Origin: Dama dama
Lineage: Eukaryota; Chordata; Mammalia; Artiodactyla; Cervidae
Direction of reading: 5' to 3'
Length of the DNA: 64,000 nucleotides
Assembly (NCBI RefSeq): GCF_033118175.1
Contig: NC_083694.1
Location: forward strand, 43,795,608 to 43,859,607
The position numbers and the translations under genes were made by a program. Below, piece after piece: positions 1-11,154 of this stretch (its first letter is position 1; every line of letters starts with the position of its first letter). The notes beneath the pieces were generated by a model. The model was not told the DNA's origin, searched no databases, and worked only from the letters and a program-made list of their open reading frames with translations.

Positions 1-828
1 GCTCAGACCACAGAAAGTATAAGGTCAAGCGTGTGGGGGAAAAGAAGCCGAACCCTTCATGCGAGAGAGGATCTGAACCATGAGTTTTGACCCAGGAAGG
101 AACTTGAGCTCATTGCCCTGCGATGCTGGCCTTTTTATTTACACTTGTGTCTCAAAGGCGCAAAATAAACATACAGACATAACCAGGCAGAGAAATGAAG
201 ACAGAGTTGTACGATGGTAGGAAAGTCTCTCCTAAGCCCTTGGAATGACGTTTAATCAAAACTCAGAATTTCTGCTCCTTTGGCCTGGTTCTCAAGTGCC
301 GATGTCAGAAGGGGATTTGTCCTGGAGGATGGGAACCCCCTCAGCCCCACAAACGTTAAAGGTGAAAAAAGGCCCTGCCTTTCCACCCACCCCCAGTAGT
401 TAGACTTCCTGTTCTTATCAATTCCCTAGTCCTGTTTTTGAAGTTACAATGCCATCTTGGGGGTAAATTGTAGGTTTTTTCCCTTCTGTGTTAAGGAGAA
501 CCTATGTGAGTTTTCTAAGGTTATTCCTAATTGTAGAAACTTGGGATTGTTTGATCAACCTCCTGTTTAGCCTTTCTGATGCATTCATGATTTGATTTTT
601 TTCTCTCTGAAGCCCACCTTCTCAACATGAAAGGTCCTAAATAAAGTGGTGGTAGGAAGCCAACTTCCAAAATCATGAGAAATAGAATGTGTGCATCTGA
701 CCTCCATACTCAGCAAAGGTGGGCTTTAGGGAGGGACAGCTGGGATCACTCACCTTCTTACCTGGCACCTGTGAGGGTGTTGATGATTATTTGAAGAGGC
801 CAAAGGTGAAGATGGAGTTTCAGAAGAG
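1..828. other. DNAJC11 intron 1 sequence, nothing recognised
   Basis: No gene, RNA or recognisable young repeat seen. Composition is ordinary intronic. DNAJC11 exon 1 (start MATALSEEE in human) is not here nor anywhere before 17292. Confidence 0.5.
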
Positions 829-1060
829 GTCAGTGGCTTAAAGAGCAAAGCCTTTGAAGTCAAGTCCAAGTTTGACTTTCTAGCCACCTGGGCTAATAAG
901 TTCCTTAACCTCTCTGAACCTGTTTCTTCATCCATAAAATCCAGATGATAATTTTACTGTCATAGTGCTCTTGGGAGAATTAATCGAGAATGCATGTAAG
1001 TGCTTAGCATAGTAATAGGCACATTATTATGTAAAGTAAATGCCAGTATATTTTTATTAG
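829..1060 (+). repeat. MIR SINE (ancient mammalian)
   Basis: Contains the diverged MIR core AACCTCTCTGAACCTGTTTC, TTCATCCATAAAATCCAGATGATAA and then GTGCTTAGCATAGTAATAGGCAC, in MIR order. Confidence 0.75.
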
Positions 1061-1217
1061 TATCATGAGCGTAAAAGTTAATAAGGAGTGCTCGCACTGA
1101 TTTGTAGGAGCTCTTCACAGAATTCGGATGAGTCCTTTGACAGGTTAGTATAAACGTCCCATCTCTGTAGTTTGCCTCTCCTTCTTGTAAATGTCTGTCA
1201 ACCAAAGTTTGGTTTGA

Positions 1218-1412
1218 GCCAGGCTACACATGAATTCTAATTTCTAGCCAGCTTTTGGGTCAGGGATACATAATCAGGTACATTTCTCCATCTCAGACAA
1301 GTCACTTAGTTAACCTTTTAGATATTCACTGTTTTTATCTGAAATATGGGGGTTCTAATGGTCTCCAGGCATTGTATGAGTATTCAAATGTTAAAGGAGG
1401 AAACCCTGGCGA
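1218..1412 (+). repeat. Diverged MIR SINE
   Basis: CAAGTCACTTAGTTAACC, TCTGAAATATGGGGGTTCTA and GCATTGTATGAGTATTCAAA follow MIR order but are heavily diverged. Confidence 0.5.
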
Positions 1413-1439
1413 TAGCGCTTTGTTAGCTTTGCTCTGAAT

Positions 1440-1995
1440 CTGCGTCTCCGCCTCCTGGCCATTACGGTTACATGTTCAGATCACTGCCTCCTGTGCCTGG
1501 CTGCCTCCCAGTTCCATGCTCACCTGTGCATCCCAGTGAAAAGCCTCGATGCTCTTTTACTTTCTTCTCTGAGTAGTAGTGAGTCCCTTCTCAGGTGCCC
1601 CACAGAAACTCAGTCCATGAATCCTCTCCACTCCAGCTAACTTTGACCCCCTCATTTTTATTTTCTTCAGGTCTCTCTGTTTTCACCTTTTGTCAGTTTC
1701 AGTAAAGCTGTACCAGTTAATATTAACACACAATACTGACCACATTTCTCTAGCCAGAAATCTTTTGTCATGTCCTATTTTTTATTGGATAAAGGTCAAG
1801 TTCTTGGCTCTGTTTTTAAAGCCCCTCATGAATTGGATGTTTTCTGTATTTTCTGCCCACTCTGTGCTGATGTTCTGTTTTCTTCCACTGCAGAGCAGAC
1901 TCCGTGTGGGGTCAGGCACTGTGGTTGCCTGCTCATCACTGGGCTCCTAGCACCGTGTGGGCACAGGACACATACCTGTCGGATGTTTGCCAAGT
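1440..1995 (-). repeat. Probable L2 LINE remnant
   Basis: Segments such as GGATAAAGGTCAAGTTCTTGG, then AAAGCCCCTCATGAATTGGA, and a final AGCACCGTGTGGGCACAGGA resemble the antisense L2 3' region. Old and broken. Confidence 0.45.
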
Positions 1996-2261
1996 GAATG
2001 AGCAGGCGGGTGGACGTCCGTGTTCATTTCTTGCCTACTTCCTGCCTTCTTCTTTGCCTTTAATATGGCCAGTTTATCAGTGTTCTGTCTCTGTTTCCTC
2101 GGGGCACTCTTTTCCCGTGAAATGCCCCAGCCTGTTGTCAATACTGAAACAAATTCAGTCTACTTTTTGCATTATCATTTCAACCCTACTGGCTCCATGA
2201 AGTTTTCTTTCCATTCTGACAGCCCTGAACTTAGGTCTTTTTTTTTTTTTTTTTTTAATGT

Positions 2262-2424
2262 GGACCATTTTTAAAGTCTTTATTGAATTTGTTACAATAT
2301 CGTTTCTGTTTTAATGTTTTTGGGGGTGAAGCATGTGGGAACTTACCTCCCTGACCAGAGATCAAACCTGCACCTCCTGCATTGGAAGGCGGTCTTAAAA
2401 CCACTGGACAATCAGGGAAGTCCC
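2262..2424 (-). repeat. CHR-type SINE
   Basis: Reads, on +, TTTAAAGTCTTTATTGAATT, a CATGTGGGAACTTACCTCCC box, and an end in CAGGGAAGTCCC: the reverse of the cetartiodactyl CHR SINE head GGGACTTCCCTG. Confidence 0.85.
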
Positions 2425-2479
2425 ATGTCTTCATTATTGCTTAGTTAAATCCATGTGTGGGGAGTTTTAGGGAATGGAC

Positions 2480-2590
2480 ATGCACACTTAGTTTATAATC
2501 CCTTTGAGGGCAGGGATGCTGTATTTCTTCTGTATCTCTTGTGGTACTTAGAGCAGAGTTGACATTCAGTTAACGTGGTGATTTGAAATG
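2480..2590. repeat. Probable L2 3' end fragment
   Basis: CCCTTTGAGGGCAGGGATGCTG followed by GTACTTAGAGCAGAGTTGACATTCAG resembles the common L2 3' terminal segment. Confidence 0.4.
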
Positions 2591-3184
2591 ACAAAATATT
2601 TGCTAATGCCATACTCACCTTGTCCAGGTGCATTTTACTTTGTGGGATACCTGTATTGAGGAACATGTTGCAGTTTTGGTGACAGGTCATCCTAGAGGAA
2701 TGTATTGGAAGCAGTCAGACAATTTTCAGTTTGGTAAATCTAAACTTTCCCTTAGGAAAATTGCTTAAAGTCAGGGAGCAGAGGATGACAGCAAATTCAT
2801 CAGCTGGGGCCCCGGTTTAAGCCAAGACCTGTGGAGACTCAGTTCAAGACTGGATGCCGTGTGAGAAGAGGAAGGAACGCCTTTCCCCACAGGGCTTGTC
2901 CTTTTTCGTCCGGCAGATATTGATCATCTTTCTCTTATGTTTCTTTATTGCGATGAGAAAAGGTTACGTATTTATCATCTTTTGTACTAGCACCAGTAAT
3001 GGTATTTGTAGAAAGCTTCAAATGGATTAGATTTATTTTTGTACAGTTCTTTTTCCTTCTGTCAGTTAAGTAGAGCTGAATTTTTACAATAGGCATTGGT
3101 TAGTTTCTCTTGAAATCCTGTTCTATTTGAAATGCTAGTACAGTCTGTAGCACACTTGAGGGTGAGTCCACATACTTAGTAGTG

Positions 3185-3377
3185 TTCTGTCACTCAGTTG
3201 TGTTCGACTTTACCCTCAAAGCCCATCTGTCCATAGGGTTTTTCCAGGCAAGAATACTGGAGTGGGTTGCCATGCTCTCCTCCAGGGGATCTTCCCGACC
3301 CAGGGATCAAACCCACGTCTCCTGTGTCTCCTGCATTGGCAGGCAGGTTCTTTACCACTGAGCCACCTGGGAAGCCC
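3185..3377 (-). repeat. Bov-tA type SINE
   Basis: Reverse of the ruminant tRNA-derived SINE: TCACTCAGTTGTGTTCGACT, AGGCAAGAATACTGGAGTGG, and an end in CACCTGGGAAGCCCC. It accounts for the short open frames on both strands here. Confidence 0.92.
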
Positions 3378-3985
3378 CACATACATTGTCGGGCTCTATT
3401 ATTGTTTGTGGATAAAGCCCCATGTGCAGGAACTTATTTCCAGAGCCTCCAAAGATTTCCCCATAAGTAAACAAGAAGAGTAGAAGGCTGCTGAGCAGGG
3501 AAGGGGGCATCAGAGGAGGGTGGGGCCGTGTGGAGAGCAGCCTTTGGTCTTCTGAAGCTTCAGGCTGTGCGGGAACCTTCTCGCAAGCTAGTCTCTTGGT
3601 GTGATCAGTACCTACTCAACGACACCATGTGCTCTCTAGCGCCCTTTCTCTTCATGAAGTGGCTCTCGCTCAGCACAGAGTACCCATGCTGTCTTGCTGT
3701 TAATTAGCTCTGAAATCTGCCTTTTCCTTTAAATTCTGTGAGCACCAAGTATCATAAAAAATTACAGCCTTTTATTAGCTGATGCAGTTTATTTCGATCA
3801 GATTGTCGTGGAGCATATGGGCAGTCATGAATCTCCAATTGCGGTAATTAGGCAGACTTCCCACAACCCAAAAGAACATAGTTTGTGGAGGTTTTGTTGC
3901 TGAGATACAGTAATATGGATATAGCCTGGAAGTTTGAGCTTGAAATTTATAGACTTCAGCAATAAAAAGCCTGGTAGCTTTACTT

Positions 3986-4259
3986 TTTAAAATTTGTACT
4001 TGTTTATTTATGGATCTTCGTTGCTGTGCAGGCTTTCTCTAGTTGTGACAAGCGGCGGGTTACTCTCTAGTGGTGTACAGGCTTCTCATTGCAGTGGTTT
4101 CTCTTGTTGAGCACAGGCTCTAGAATGCCCAGGCTCAGTAGTTGTGGCTTACAGGCTCAGTCACTCCGAGGCATGTGGAACCTTCCTGGACCAGGGGTTG
4201 AACCTGTGTCCCCTGCATTGGCAGGCAGATTCTTAACCACTGGACCACCAGGGAAGTCC
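3986..4259 (-). repeat. CHR-type SINE, long form
   Basis: Long antisense copy ending ACCACTGGACCACCAGGGAA then GTCC, with the TTGCTGTGCAGGCTTTCTCT body of the long form. Confidence 0.85.
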
Positions 4260-4369
4260 AGCTTTACTTTTCTTAAAGTGAAGGTATGAGGTATCACTAA
4301 GTTGTTGCTTGTATACTCTATCGGGTCTTCAAAGTATTGAATGAAATATTGTACTAGTTAGATGTGCTA

Positions 4370-4640
4370 TACACCAAACATTATTGGCTCTTAACTAGCG
4401 AGGGGCTGCACTTCCTAGTGCCCTGGTGGTTGAGTGCGGTCACATGACCAGCTGCAGCCAATGACATGAATGGAAGTGACGTGTGTTCCCCTCCGGCTGG
4501 GGCACTTAAAGGGCAGGTGACCCGGAGTCTCCTGCTCTTCCCTCTGCCTCCACGATCAGCACTGGTTCCAAAGGGTCTGTTTTGTCCACCTGGGACCAGA
4601 GGACAGTGCCAAGCAGAGAACTAGCTGGCCCGAGATGGAC
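4370..4640. repeat. Ancient mammalian interspersed repeat, family uncertain
   Basis: The order CACATGACCAGCTGCAGCCAATGACATG, GGAAGTGACGTGTGTTCCC, GGCACTTAAAGGGCAGGTGA recurs widely in mammalian genomes, but I cannot name the family with certainty. Confidence 0.4.
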
Positions 4641-4706
4641 ATATAGTGTGAGGGAGAGAGAAACTTCTGGAATCTGGGGGTTGTTGTCACTGCGGTATCA
4701 CCAACC

Positions 4707-5384
4707 CAGCAGTTCTCAAACTTTTTAATGTCGGGGCCTGTTTACATTCTTAAATTATTGAGGGCCCCAAAGAGCTTTTGTTTATGTGGGTTATAGCTAT
4801 CAATATTTAACAATAAGACACAAAATGTACTTCTTATATTTCAGTATAAGCATGAGAAAAACTTAGGGATTTCAAAATAACTATGTATTGGACAATAATG
4901 AGTTTGCAGGCAGAACGAAAGATAGTACACTGAGAATCAATTGAGGTAATCTCTGAAAACTCTTGTGTTTATAGCATAAAGCTACCACCTTAGAAGCTTC
5001 TAGAAAACAAGAAAGTATACAAGTACGCATTTCACTAACCATCAGAACTCATGTTACCTCAGGAAAATCCTGCTGTGTGCTTATTGAGAAAAAGGAGAAG
5101 GGGGCAACAGAGGATGAGACGGTTGGATGGCATCACTGATTCAATGGACATGAACTTGAGGAAACTGCGGGAGATGGTGAGGGACAGGGGAGCCTGGTGC
5201 GGTGTAGTCCATGAGGTCACGAAAAGTCAGATACGACTTGGCAACTGAGTAGCAATGCTTGGGAGAGGATGAGGAAAAGGCAGATAACACCTGAGTATTA
5301 TTATGAAAATAGTTTTGACCTGTGGACCCCCTGAAAGGGTTTCAGGAACTCCCAGGGGCCCCACACCACACTTTGGAACCACTG
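4707..5384. mobile_element. Non-autonomous hAT-type DNA transposon, interrupted by a BovB fragment
   Basis: Ends are inverted: CAGCAGTTCTCAAACTTT on the left and, on the opposite strand at the right end, CAGTGGTTCCAAAGTGTG, both forms of the Charlie-like CAGTGGTTCTCAAA terminus. The interior has the typical AGGGCCCCAAAGAGCTTTTG and GTATTATTATGAAAATAGTT blocks. No 8-base target duplication is still legible. A BovB 3' fragment sits inside. Confidence 0.75.
5086..5254 (+). mobile_element. BovB LINE 3' end fragment inside the hAT element
   Basis: CAACAGAGGATGAGACGGTT, GATGGCATCACTGATTCAAT and the terminal AAAGTCAGATACGACTTGGC are the BovB 3' end (final residues RRGQQRMRRLDGITDSMD in frame). Confidence 0.85.
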
Positions 5385-6885
5385 ACGTAGTCCGTCTGAC
5401 AGATAGCCATACTGATGTCCCCACATGCTGTAGCTGACTTTGCTAATTGAAGATAGGAAATAAAAGCAGAATGACCGGATGCTGTTTGACTGTGTGCTGT
5501 CGCTTTGAATGCAGAGATGGTCTCCGTCACTAGAAATTAAATAAAGTGAAGATGGAGCAGTGTCTTCCATGGCTTAATTATCTAAGGGAAGCAAATACAG
5601 TGAAATTGTTATCAGGAGACTTTTCTAAGCATGATACCACAGCAGAAATCAGAAAAGAGAGCATGGATAGGTTTGATTTTGCAAAAATGAGGTACATCTC
5701 TAAAACCTTTAAAAAATTATAAGCACATTCAAAGACTTAAAAGGAGTCTATATTTGATACAAATTCACATTTCCAACATATGTAAGGAACTCTTGGCTTC
5801 AAAAGGAAAAAAAAAAAAAATGAATACCCCAGTAGGGAAACAATACAAAGGAAACAAGTAGAAGAAATCTGAAATGCAAATAAATGATTGGAAAAATTTT
5901 CACCCTCACTTGTAAATTAACAAATGCAGGTTAAAACAAGCCTGTTTTTTGTTTGTTGTTTTGCTTTTTCTCTACCAGGTTGACAAAGATTTTTTTTTTT
6001 TCCTTTTTAATGATAGTATTCAGCTCTGACAGATGAAAATCTGTTAGCCCACCCAGCCAGGAGACAGGAGGATTATTCCCTGGAGAAATTGAGCCAGAAA
6101 GACTCTGGAGCTTAGACATAGACAGTAGAGGGTGAGAGTGGCTCCCTAACAAAAGCAGGGAAACGTAAGTGTTTGCACCCTGCATGGTGAGGCTTCTAGC
6201 ATTTTCCCCTTTATTCCTGGGCTCTTCCCTGAAGGAACTAGCCTATAAAGAGAAAAGACTGCCAAATGAAACTTTTAGGTTCCCTCCCAGCCATTTCAGA
6301 AAGAAGCTCATCAGATGACAAGACCTGTTCACACATACAGAGCTTCCAAATAGCCTATTAGTGTCTTACTATGAAGTGTAAATCAACTGTCAAAGAACAT
6401 CAGATGTTTGAGGGAAGCCTCCAGAGGAATTCTGAGAGATCATGCCAACAGCAAGGAGAAACTAGAAGGAAGCAGACAATGCAAAGAGTTTGGGAACTAG
6501 ATTGCCTTCCGATAGATAAGATACTGCATGTAAGAAATAACAGCAAGGTGATTCATCAAAAAGAAATACTATATAAAAAAAGAGTTCTTGGAACTTAAAA
6601 CGAAGATAACAAATAAAAAACTGGAAGTTAAAGACGAGGAAGCATCCACAAAAGTAAATTTTAAAAATTAGAAGATCAAATTTTTTAGGCATTAAATAAA
6701 GTAAAATGAAGAGAAGGCATTATTAAACAGTTAATATGAGAAAATTTTCTCAAAAGATGTGAGAATACAGGTAAAAATGGCCAACCAGATAACTAGCATA
6801 GTGGATTGGGGAGTAAAAGACCCCCCTACTAAAGGAAATCATAGGTTAAAGTTTCCAAACCAGGTTGCAAAGGATTGGATTGTTT
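5385..6885. other. AT-rich intronic stretch, possible old L1 sequence
   Basis: No gene recognised. Part of it (about 5640-5940) resembles decayed sense-strand L1 sequence (A-rich, GAAATGCAAATAAATGATTGG). Nothing else can be supported. Confidence 0.35.
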
Positions 6886-9623
6886 CCAACTTTTTAACTT
6901 GTAAGATACACATAAAATTTTGTGCAAATTTTTTCTTAGTCATTTTTAAGTATACAATTCTGCAGTGTTAAATGCTTACATATTGCTATGCACCTGCCAC
7001 CATTTATTTCTCATACACTCTTCATTTTGCAGAACTCAAACTCTATCCCTATTAAACAGTAACTCCTTACCTCCCTTTCCACCAGCCTCTGGCTGCCACC
7101 ATTCTACTTTATGTCTATGATTTTGACTACTTCTAGGTACCTTACATAAGTAAACGTGTATAGTATTTCTCTTTCTGCGACTCATTTATTTCATTTAGCA
7201 TAATGTTCTCAAGGTTCATCCTTGTTGCAGCACATCAGGATTTCCTGCCTTTTTAAGACTGAATAATATTCCATTGTCTTTATATGCCACATTTTGCTTA
7301 TCAGTTTATCTGTTGATGGGCACTTGGGTGGGCTGCGTCCATGTTTTAGCTGTTGTGAATAATGCTGCTCTGAATATGAGTGTACAAATATCTGTTCAAA
7401 ACCCTGCTTTCAGTTCTTTTGGGTATTTACTCAGAAGTGGAATTTCTGGATTGTATGGTAAATCTGCTTTTAATTTTTTTTGAGGTACTGCCATACTATT
7501 TCCCATAAAAGCTCTACCATTTTATATTCCCCCTAGCAGTGCACATGGGTTCCAGTTTCTCTGCATCTTTGCCAACACTTATTTTTTTTCTGTTTTTGTT
7601 TTGAACAGTAGCCAGCCTAATGGGTATAGAGTGATGTCTCATTGTGGCTTTGACTTGTTTTTCCCTAGTGGTTAGTGATATTGAGCATCTTTTCGTATGC
7701 TTTTAGCCATTGATATATCTTCTTTGATATATTAAGTCCTTTGCCATATTTGAATCAGATTATTTTTGTTGAGTTTTAGGAATTCTTTATATATGCTAGT
7801 TATTAATCTCTCATCATATATACTAGCTGCAACTATTTTCCCCCATTCTTCATGTTGTTTTTCTACTTTCTTGATAGTATTCTTCGATTCATGAAAGTTC
7901 TTAATTTTGTTGAAGTCCAGTTTATCTCTCTTTCCTTTCTTTTGTTGCCTATGCATCTTTGATGTTACATTCGAGAAATTGTTACCAAATCCAGTGCCTT
8001 GAAGCTTTTGGTCTGTTTTCTTCTAGGAGTTTTAATGTTTCAGCTCTACCTTTAAATCTTTAATCAAGTTTGGATGGATTAGCCAAAATTGCAGGATACA
8101 AAGTCAACATACAAAAATCAGTTGCATTAATTTTTGTATATGGTGTTAGGTAATGGTCTTTACTCTTTTCATGTGGATATTCTGTTATCCTGGTACCATT
8201 TGTTGAAAAGCTTACCCCTTCCCTGTTGAGTAGTCTTGGCACACTTGTCAAAAATAATTTGACCATTTGTTTGAGGGTTTACTTCTGGGCTCTCTGTTCT
8301 ATTCTGTTGGTCTATATGTCTGTCTTTATGCCAGTATTGATCTGTTTTGGTAACTGTAGCTTTGTTGTAAATTTTGAAATAGGGAAGTATGAGTCCTCCA
8401 TCTTTGTCCTTTTTCAAGATTGCTTTGGCTTTTGGGATCCCTTGAGATTCATGTGGATCTTAGAGTGGACTTTTCTATTTCTGTAAAAAAATGTCATTGG
8501 GATTTTAATAGGGATTGCATTGATTTTGTTAGTTGCTTTGCATATTATTGACATTTTAGTAATATTGTTTTCCAATCCAAAGTTTTCCAAAGACACTTGA
8601 CATAAAGTATCTTTTTCATTTATTTATGTCATCTTAATTTCTTGTAAGCCTTTTTTACCTCCCTGGTTAATTCTTAAGTTTTGTTTGTTTGTTTGTTTTT
8701 GATGCTATTGTAAATGGACCTGTTTTCTTCATTTCCTTTTCAGATGGTTTATTGTTCATGTATAGAAATGCAGCTAATTTTTGTGTGTTGACTTTTGTAG
8801 CTTGCAATTTTGCTGAACTCATTTGTTAGTTCTAACAAGGTTTTCGTGTATGTGGAATTTTTACGGAGTTTTCTATATATGATTGTATCATCTGTAAACA
8901 GATAATTTTACTTCTTCCTTTCCAATTTGGATATTTTTTATTTCTTTTTCTTACCTAATTGCTCTGGCTAGGACCTGCAGTAGTACTATGTTGAATAGAA
9001 GTGGTAAGAACAGACATTTTTCCCTTGTTCCTGATCTCAGGGGAAAAACTTTCAGTCTTTCACCATTGAATATGATGTTAGCTTTGAGTTTGTCTTCCTC
9101 AGTTTGTAAGACCTCTTTATGGCTTTTTGTTTCTTTTACCTTCTGTTGCTAGTTTGCTGAGTGTTTTTATCACAAGAGGGTATTGAGTTTTGTCAGTGCT
9201 TTTTCTGCATCAATTGAGATGATCATATGGGGTTTCTTTGAATATGGTGTATTGTATTGATCAGTTTTCATACATGGAACTGTCGTTTCATTCTAAGAAT
9301 TAATCCAGCTTGGTTGTAATGTTTGTCCTTTTAATATGCTGCTGAACTCTCCTGGTATATTGTTGAGGATTTTTACATCACTGTTCATAAATGATTCTGG
9401 TCTGTAGGTTTTTTTCTTTTTTGTGGGATCTTTATTTGTCTTTGGCATCAGGGTGATAGTGGCCTCATAGGATGAGTTTGGAAGTGTCCCCTCCTCTTCA
9501 ATATTTTGGAATAGTTTGAAGATTGCTATTAGTTCTTTAAATGTCTGGAAGAATTCACCAGTGAATCTGTCAGGTCCAGGGCATTTCCTTGTCAAGAGGT
9601 TTTGATTACTAATTCAGTCTCCT
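6886..9623 (-). mobile_element. L1 LINE, 3' UTR and ORF2 3' part (antisense)
   Basis: From left to right it reads as the reverse of an older L1: 3' UTR (ATTAAACAGTAACTCCTTAC, GTTCAAAACCCTGCTTTCAG), then the ORF2 C-terminal and RT part (ATTGAGATGATCATATGGGG, AGTTTGGAAGTGTCCCCTCC). Decayed, with no long ORF. A short segment at about 8079-8128 runs in the opposite direction (see findings). Confidence 0.88.
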
Positions 9624-9790
9624 TGGCTTCCCTTGTAGCTCAGCTGGTAAAGAATCTGCCTGCAATGCGGCAGATCTGGGTTCTATCCCTTTGTTGGGAA
9701 GATGCCCTGGAGAAGGGAAAAGCTACCCACTCCAGTATTCTGGCCTGGAGAATTCCATGGACATGATTGAGCGACTTTCACTTTCACATT
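9624..9790 (+). repeat. Bov-tA type SINE inside L1
   Basis: GGCTTCCCTTGTAGCTCAGC head to the GAGCGACTTTCACTTTCA tail. Flanked by near-identical ATTCAGTCT / ATTCAATCT, the likely target duplication within the L1. Confidence 0.9.
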
Positions 9791-10192
9791 CAATCTCTTT
9801 ACTAGCTATGGGTCTATGCAGATTTTTTACTTCATCATGATTTGATCTTGGTAGGTTTTGTATTTCTAGTAATTTGTCCATTTCATCTGTTTTCATTTTT
9901 TTTTTTTTTGGTGTACAGTTATTCATAGTGCTCTCTTATGAACTATTTTCTGTTTCTATAGAATGAATAGTAATAGCTCCACTTTCATTTCATAGTCATT
10001 GGAGTCTTCTTTCTTTTTTGCCTTAGTCAGTCTAGCCAGAGGTTTGTCGATTTTTGTAATCTTTCTGAAGAACCAACTTTCATTTTATTTCTGTTGCTTA
10101 TCCATTCTCTATTTCATTTATACCTGCTCTAATCTTTATGATTTCCTTCTGCTGTTTTTGATTTTAGCTTTTCTTTTTCTCTCTTTTTTTTT
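9791..10192 (-). mobile_element. Continuation of the antisense L1
   Basis: Picks up the L1 ORF2 reverse sequence directly after the SINE (TTTACTAGCTATGGGTCTATG, GTCAGTCTAGCCAGAGGTTTG). Confidence 0.8.
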
Positions 10193-10639
10193 TTTATTTT
10201 TTTAATTTATTTTTATTAGAGTATAGTTGATTTTGTTGTTTGTTTAGTTGTTGAGTTGTGTCTGACTCCTTTGCATCCCCACAGACTGTAGCCTGCCAGG
10301 CTCCTCTGTCAATGGATTTTCCAGGCAAGAATATTGGAGTGGATTACCATTTCCTTCTCCAGGGGATCCTCCTTACCCAGGGATAGACCCCACATCTCCT
10401 GCAAGTCTCCTGCATTGCAGGCAGATTCTTTACCTCTGAGCCATCGGGGAAGCCCATAGTTGATTTACAATGCTGTGTTCATCTCTACTGTACAGCTAAG
10501 TGGATCAGTCATATGTATGCACGTATTCACTCTTTTTTTAGATTCTCTTCCCATATAGGTCATTATAGAGTATTGAATAGAGTTCCCTGTGCTATAAAAT
10601 AGGTTCTTTTTTGCTGTTTTACATATAGACGTGTGTATA
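10193..10639 (-). mobile_element. Artiodactyl L1 3' end (antisense), split by a SINE
   Basis: TTTTTATTAGAGTATAGTTG and, after the SINE, TTTACAATGCTGTGTTCATC through TATAAAATAGGTTC are the reverse of the artiodactyl L1 3' end. Confidence 0.75.
10234..10455 (-). repeat. Bov-tA type SINE with 11-base target duplication
   Basis: Reverse-oriented SINE. The flanks ATAGTTGATTT at 10223-10233 and 10456-10466 are identical, so the insertion boundaries in the L1 are exact. Confidence 0.93.
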
Positions 10640-11154
10640 TTAATGGTAGAAAGTGAAGAGGAACTAAAGAGCCTCTTGATGAGGGTGAAAGAGGAGAGTA
10701 AAAAAGCTGGCTTGAAACTCCACATTCAAAAAACAAAGATCATGGTGTCTGATTCCCATCATTTCGTGGCAAATAGAAGGGGGAAAAGTGGAAGCAGTGA
10801 CCAGTTTTATTTTCTCGGGCTCTAAAATCACTGTGAATGCCAACTGCAGTCATGAAATTAAACGAAACTTGGTCCTTGGAAGGAAAACTATGACAAACTA
10901 GACAGCATATTAAAAAGCAGAACATTACTTTGCTGACGAAGGTCCATGTAGTCAAAGCTATGATTTTTCTGGTAGTCATGTATGAATGTGAAAGTTGGAC
11001 CATAAAGAAAACTGAGTGCTGAAGGCTTGATGCCTTCAAACTCTGTTGTTTGAGAAGACTCTTGAGAGTCCTTTGGACAGCAGGGAGATCAAACCTTCAG
11101 TCCTAAAGAAAATCAACTCTGAATATTCACTGGAAGACTAATGCTGAAACTGAA
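10640..11154 (+). mobile_element. BovB LINE fragment
   Basis: Starts in the RT region just after the catalytic motif (AATGGTAGAAAGTGAAGAGG, encoding [10 protein letters not shown]) and runs to TGCTGAAACTGAAG. Truncated at both ends, with stops and indels. Confidence 0.88.
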
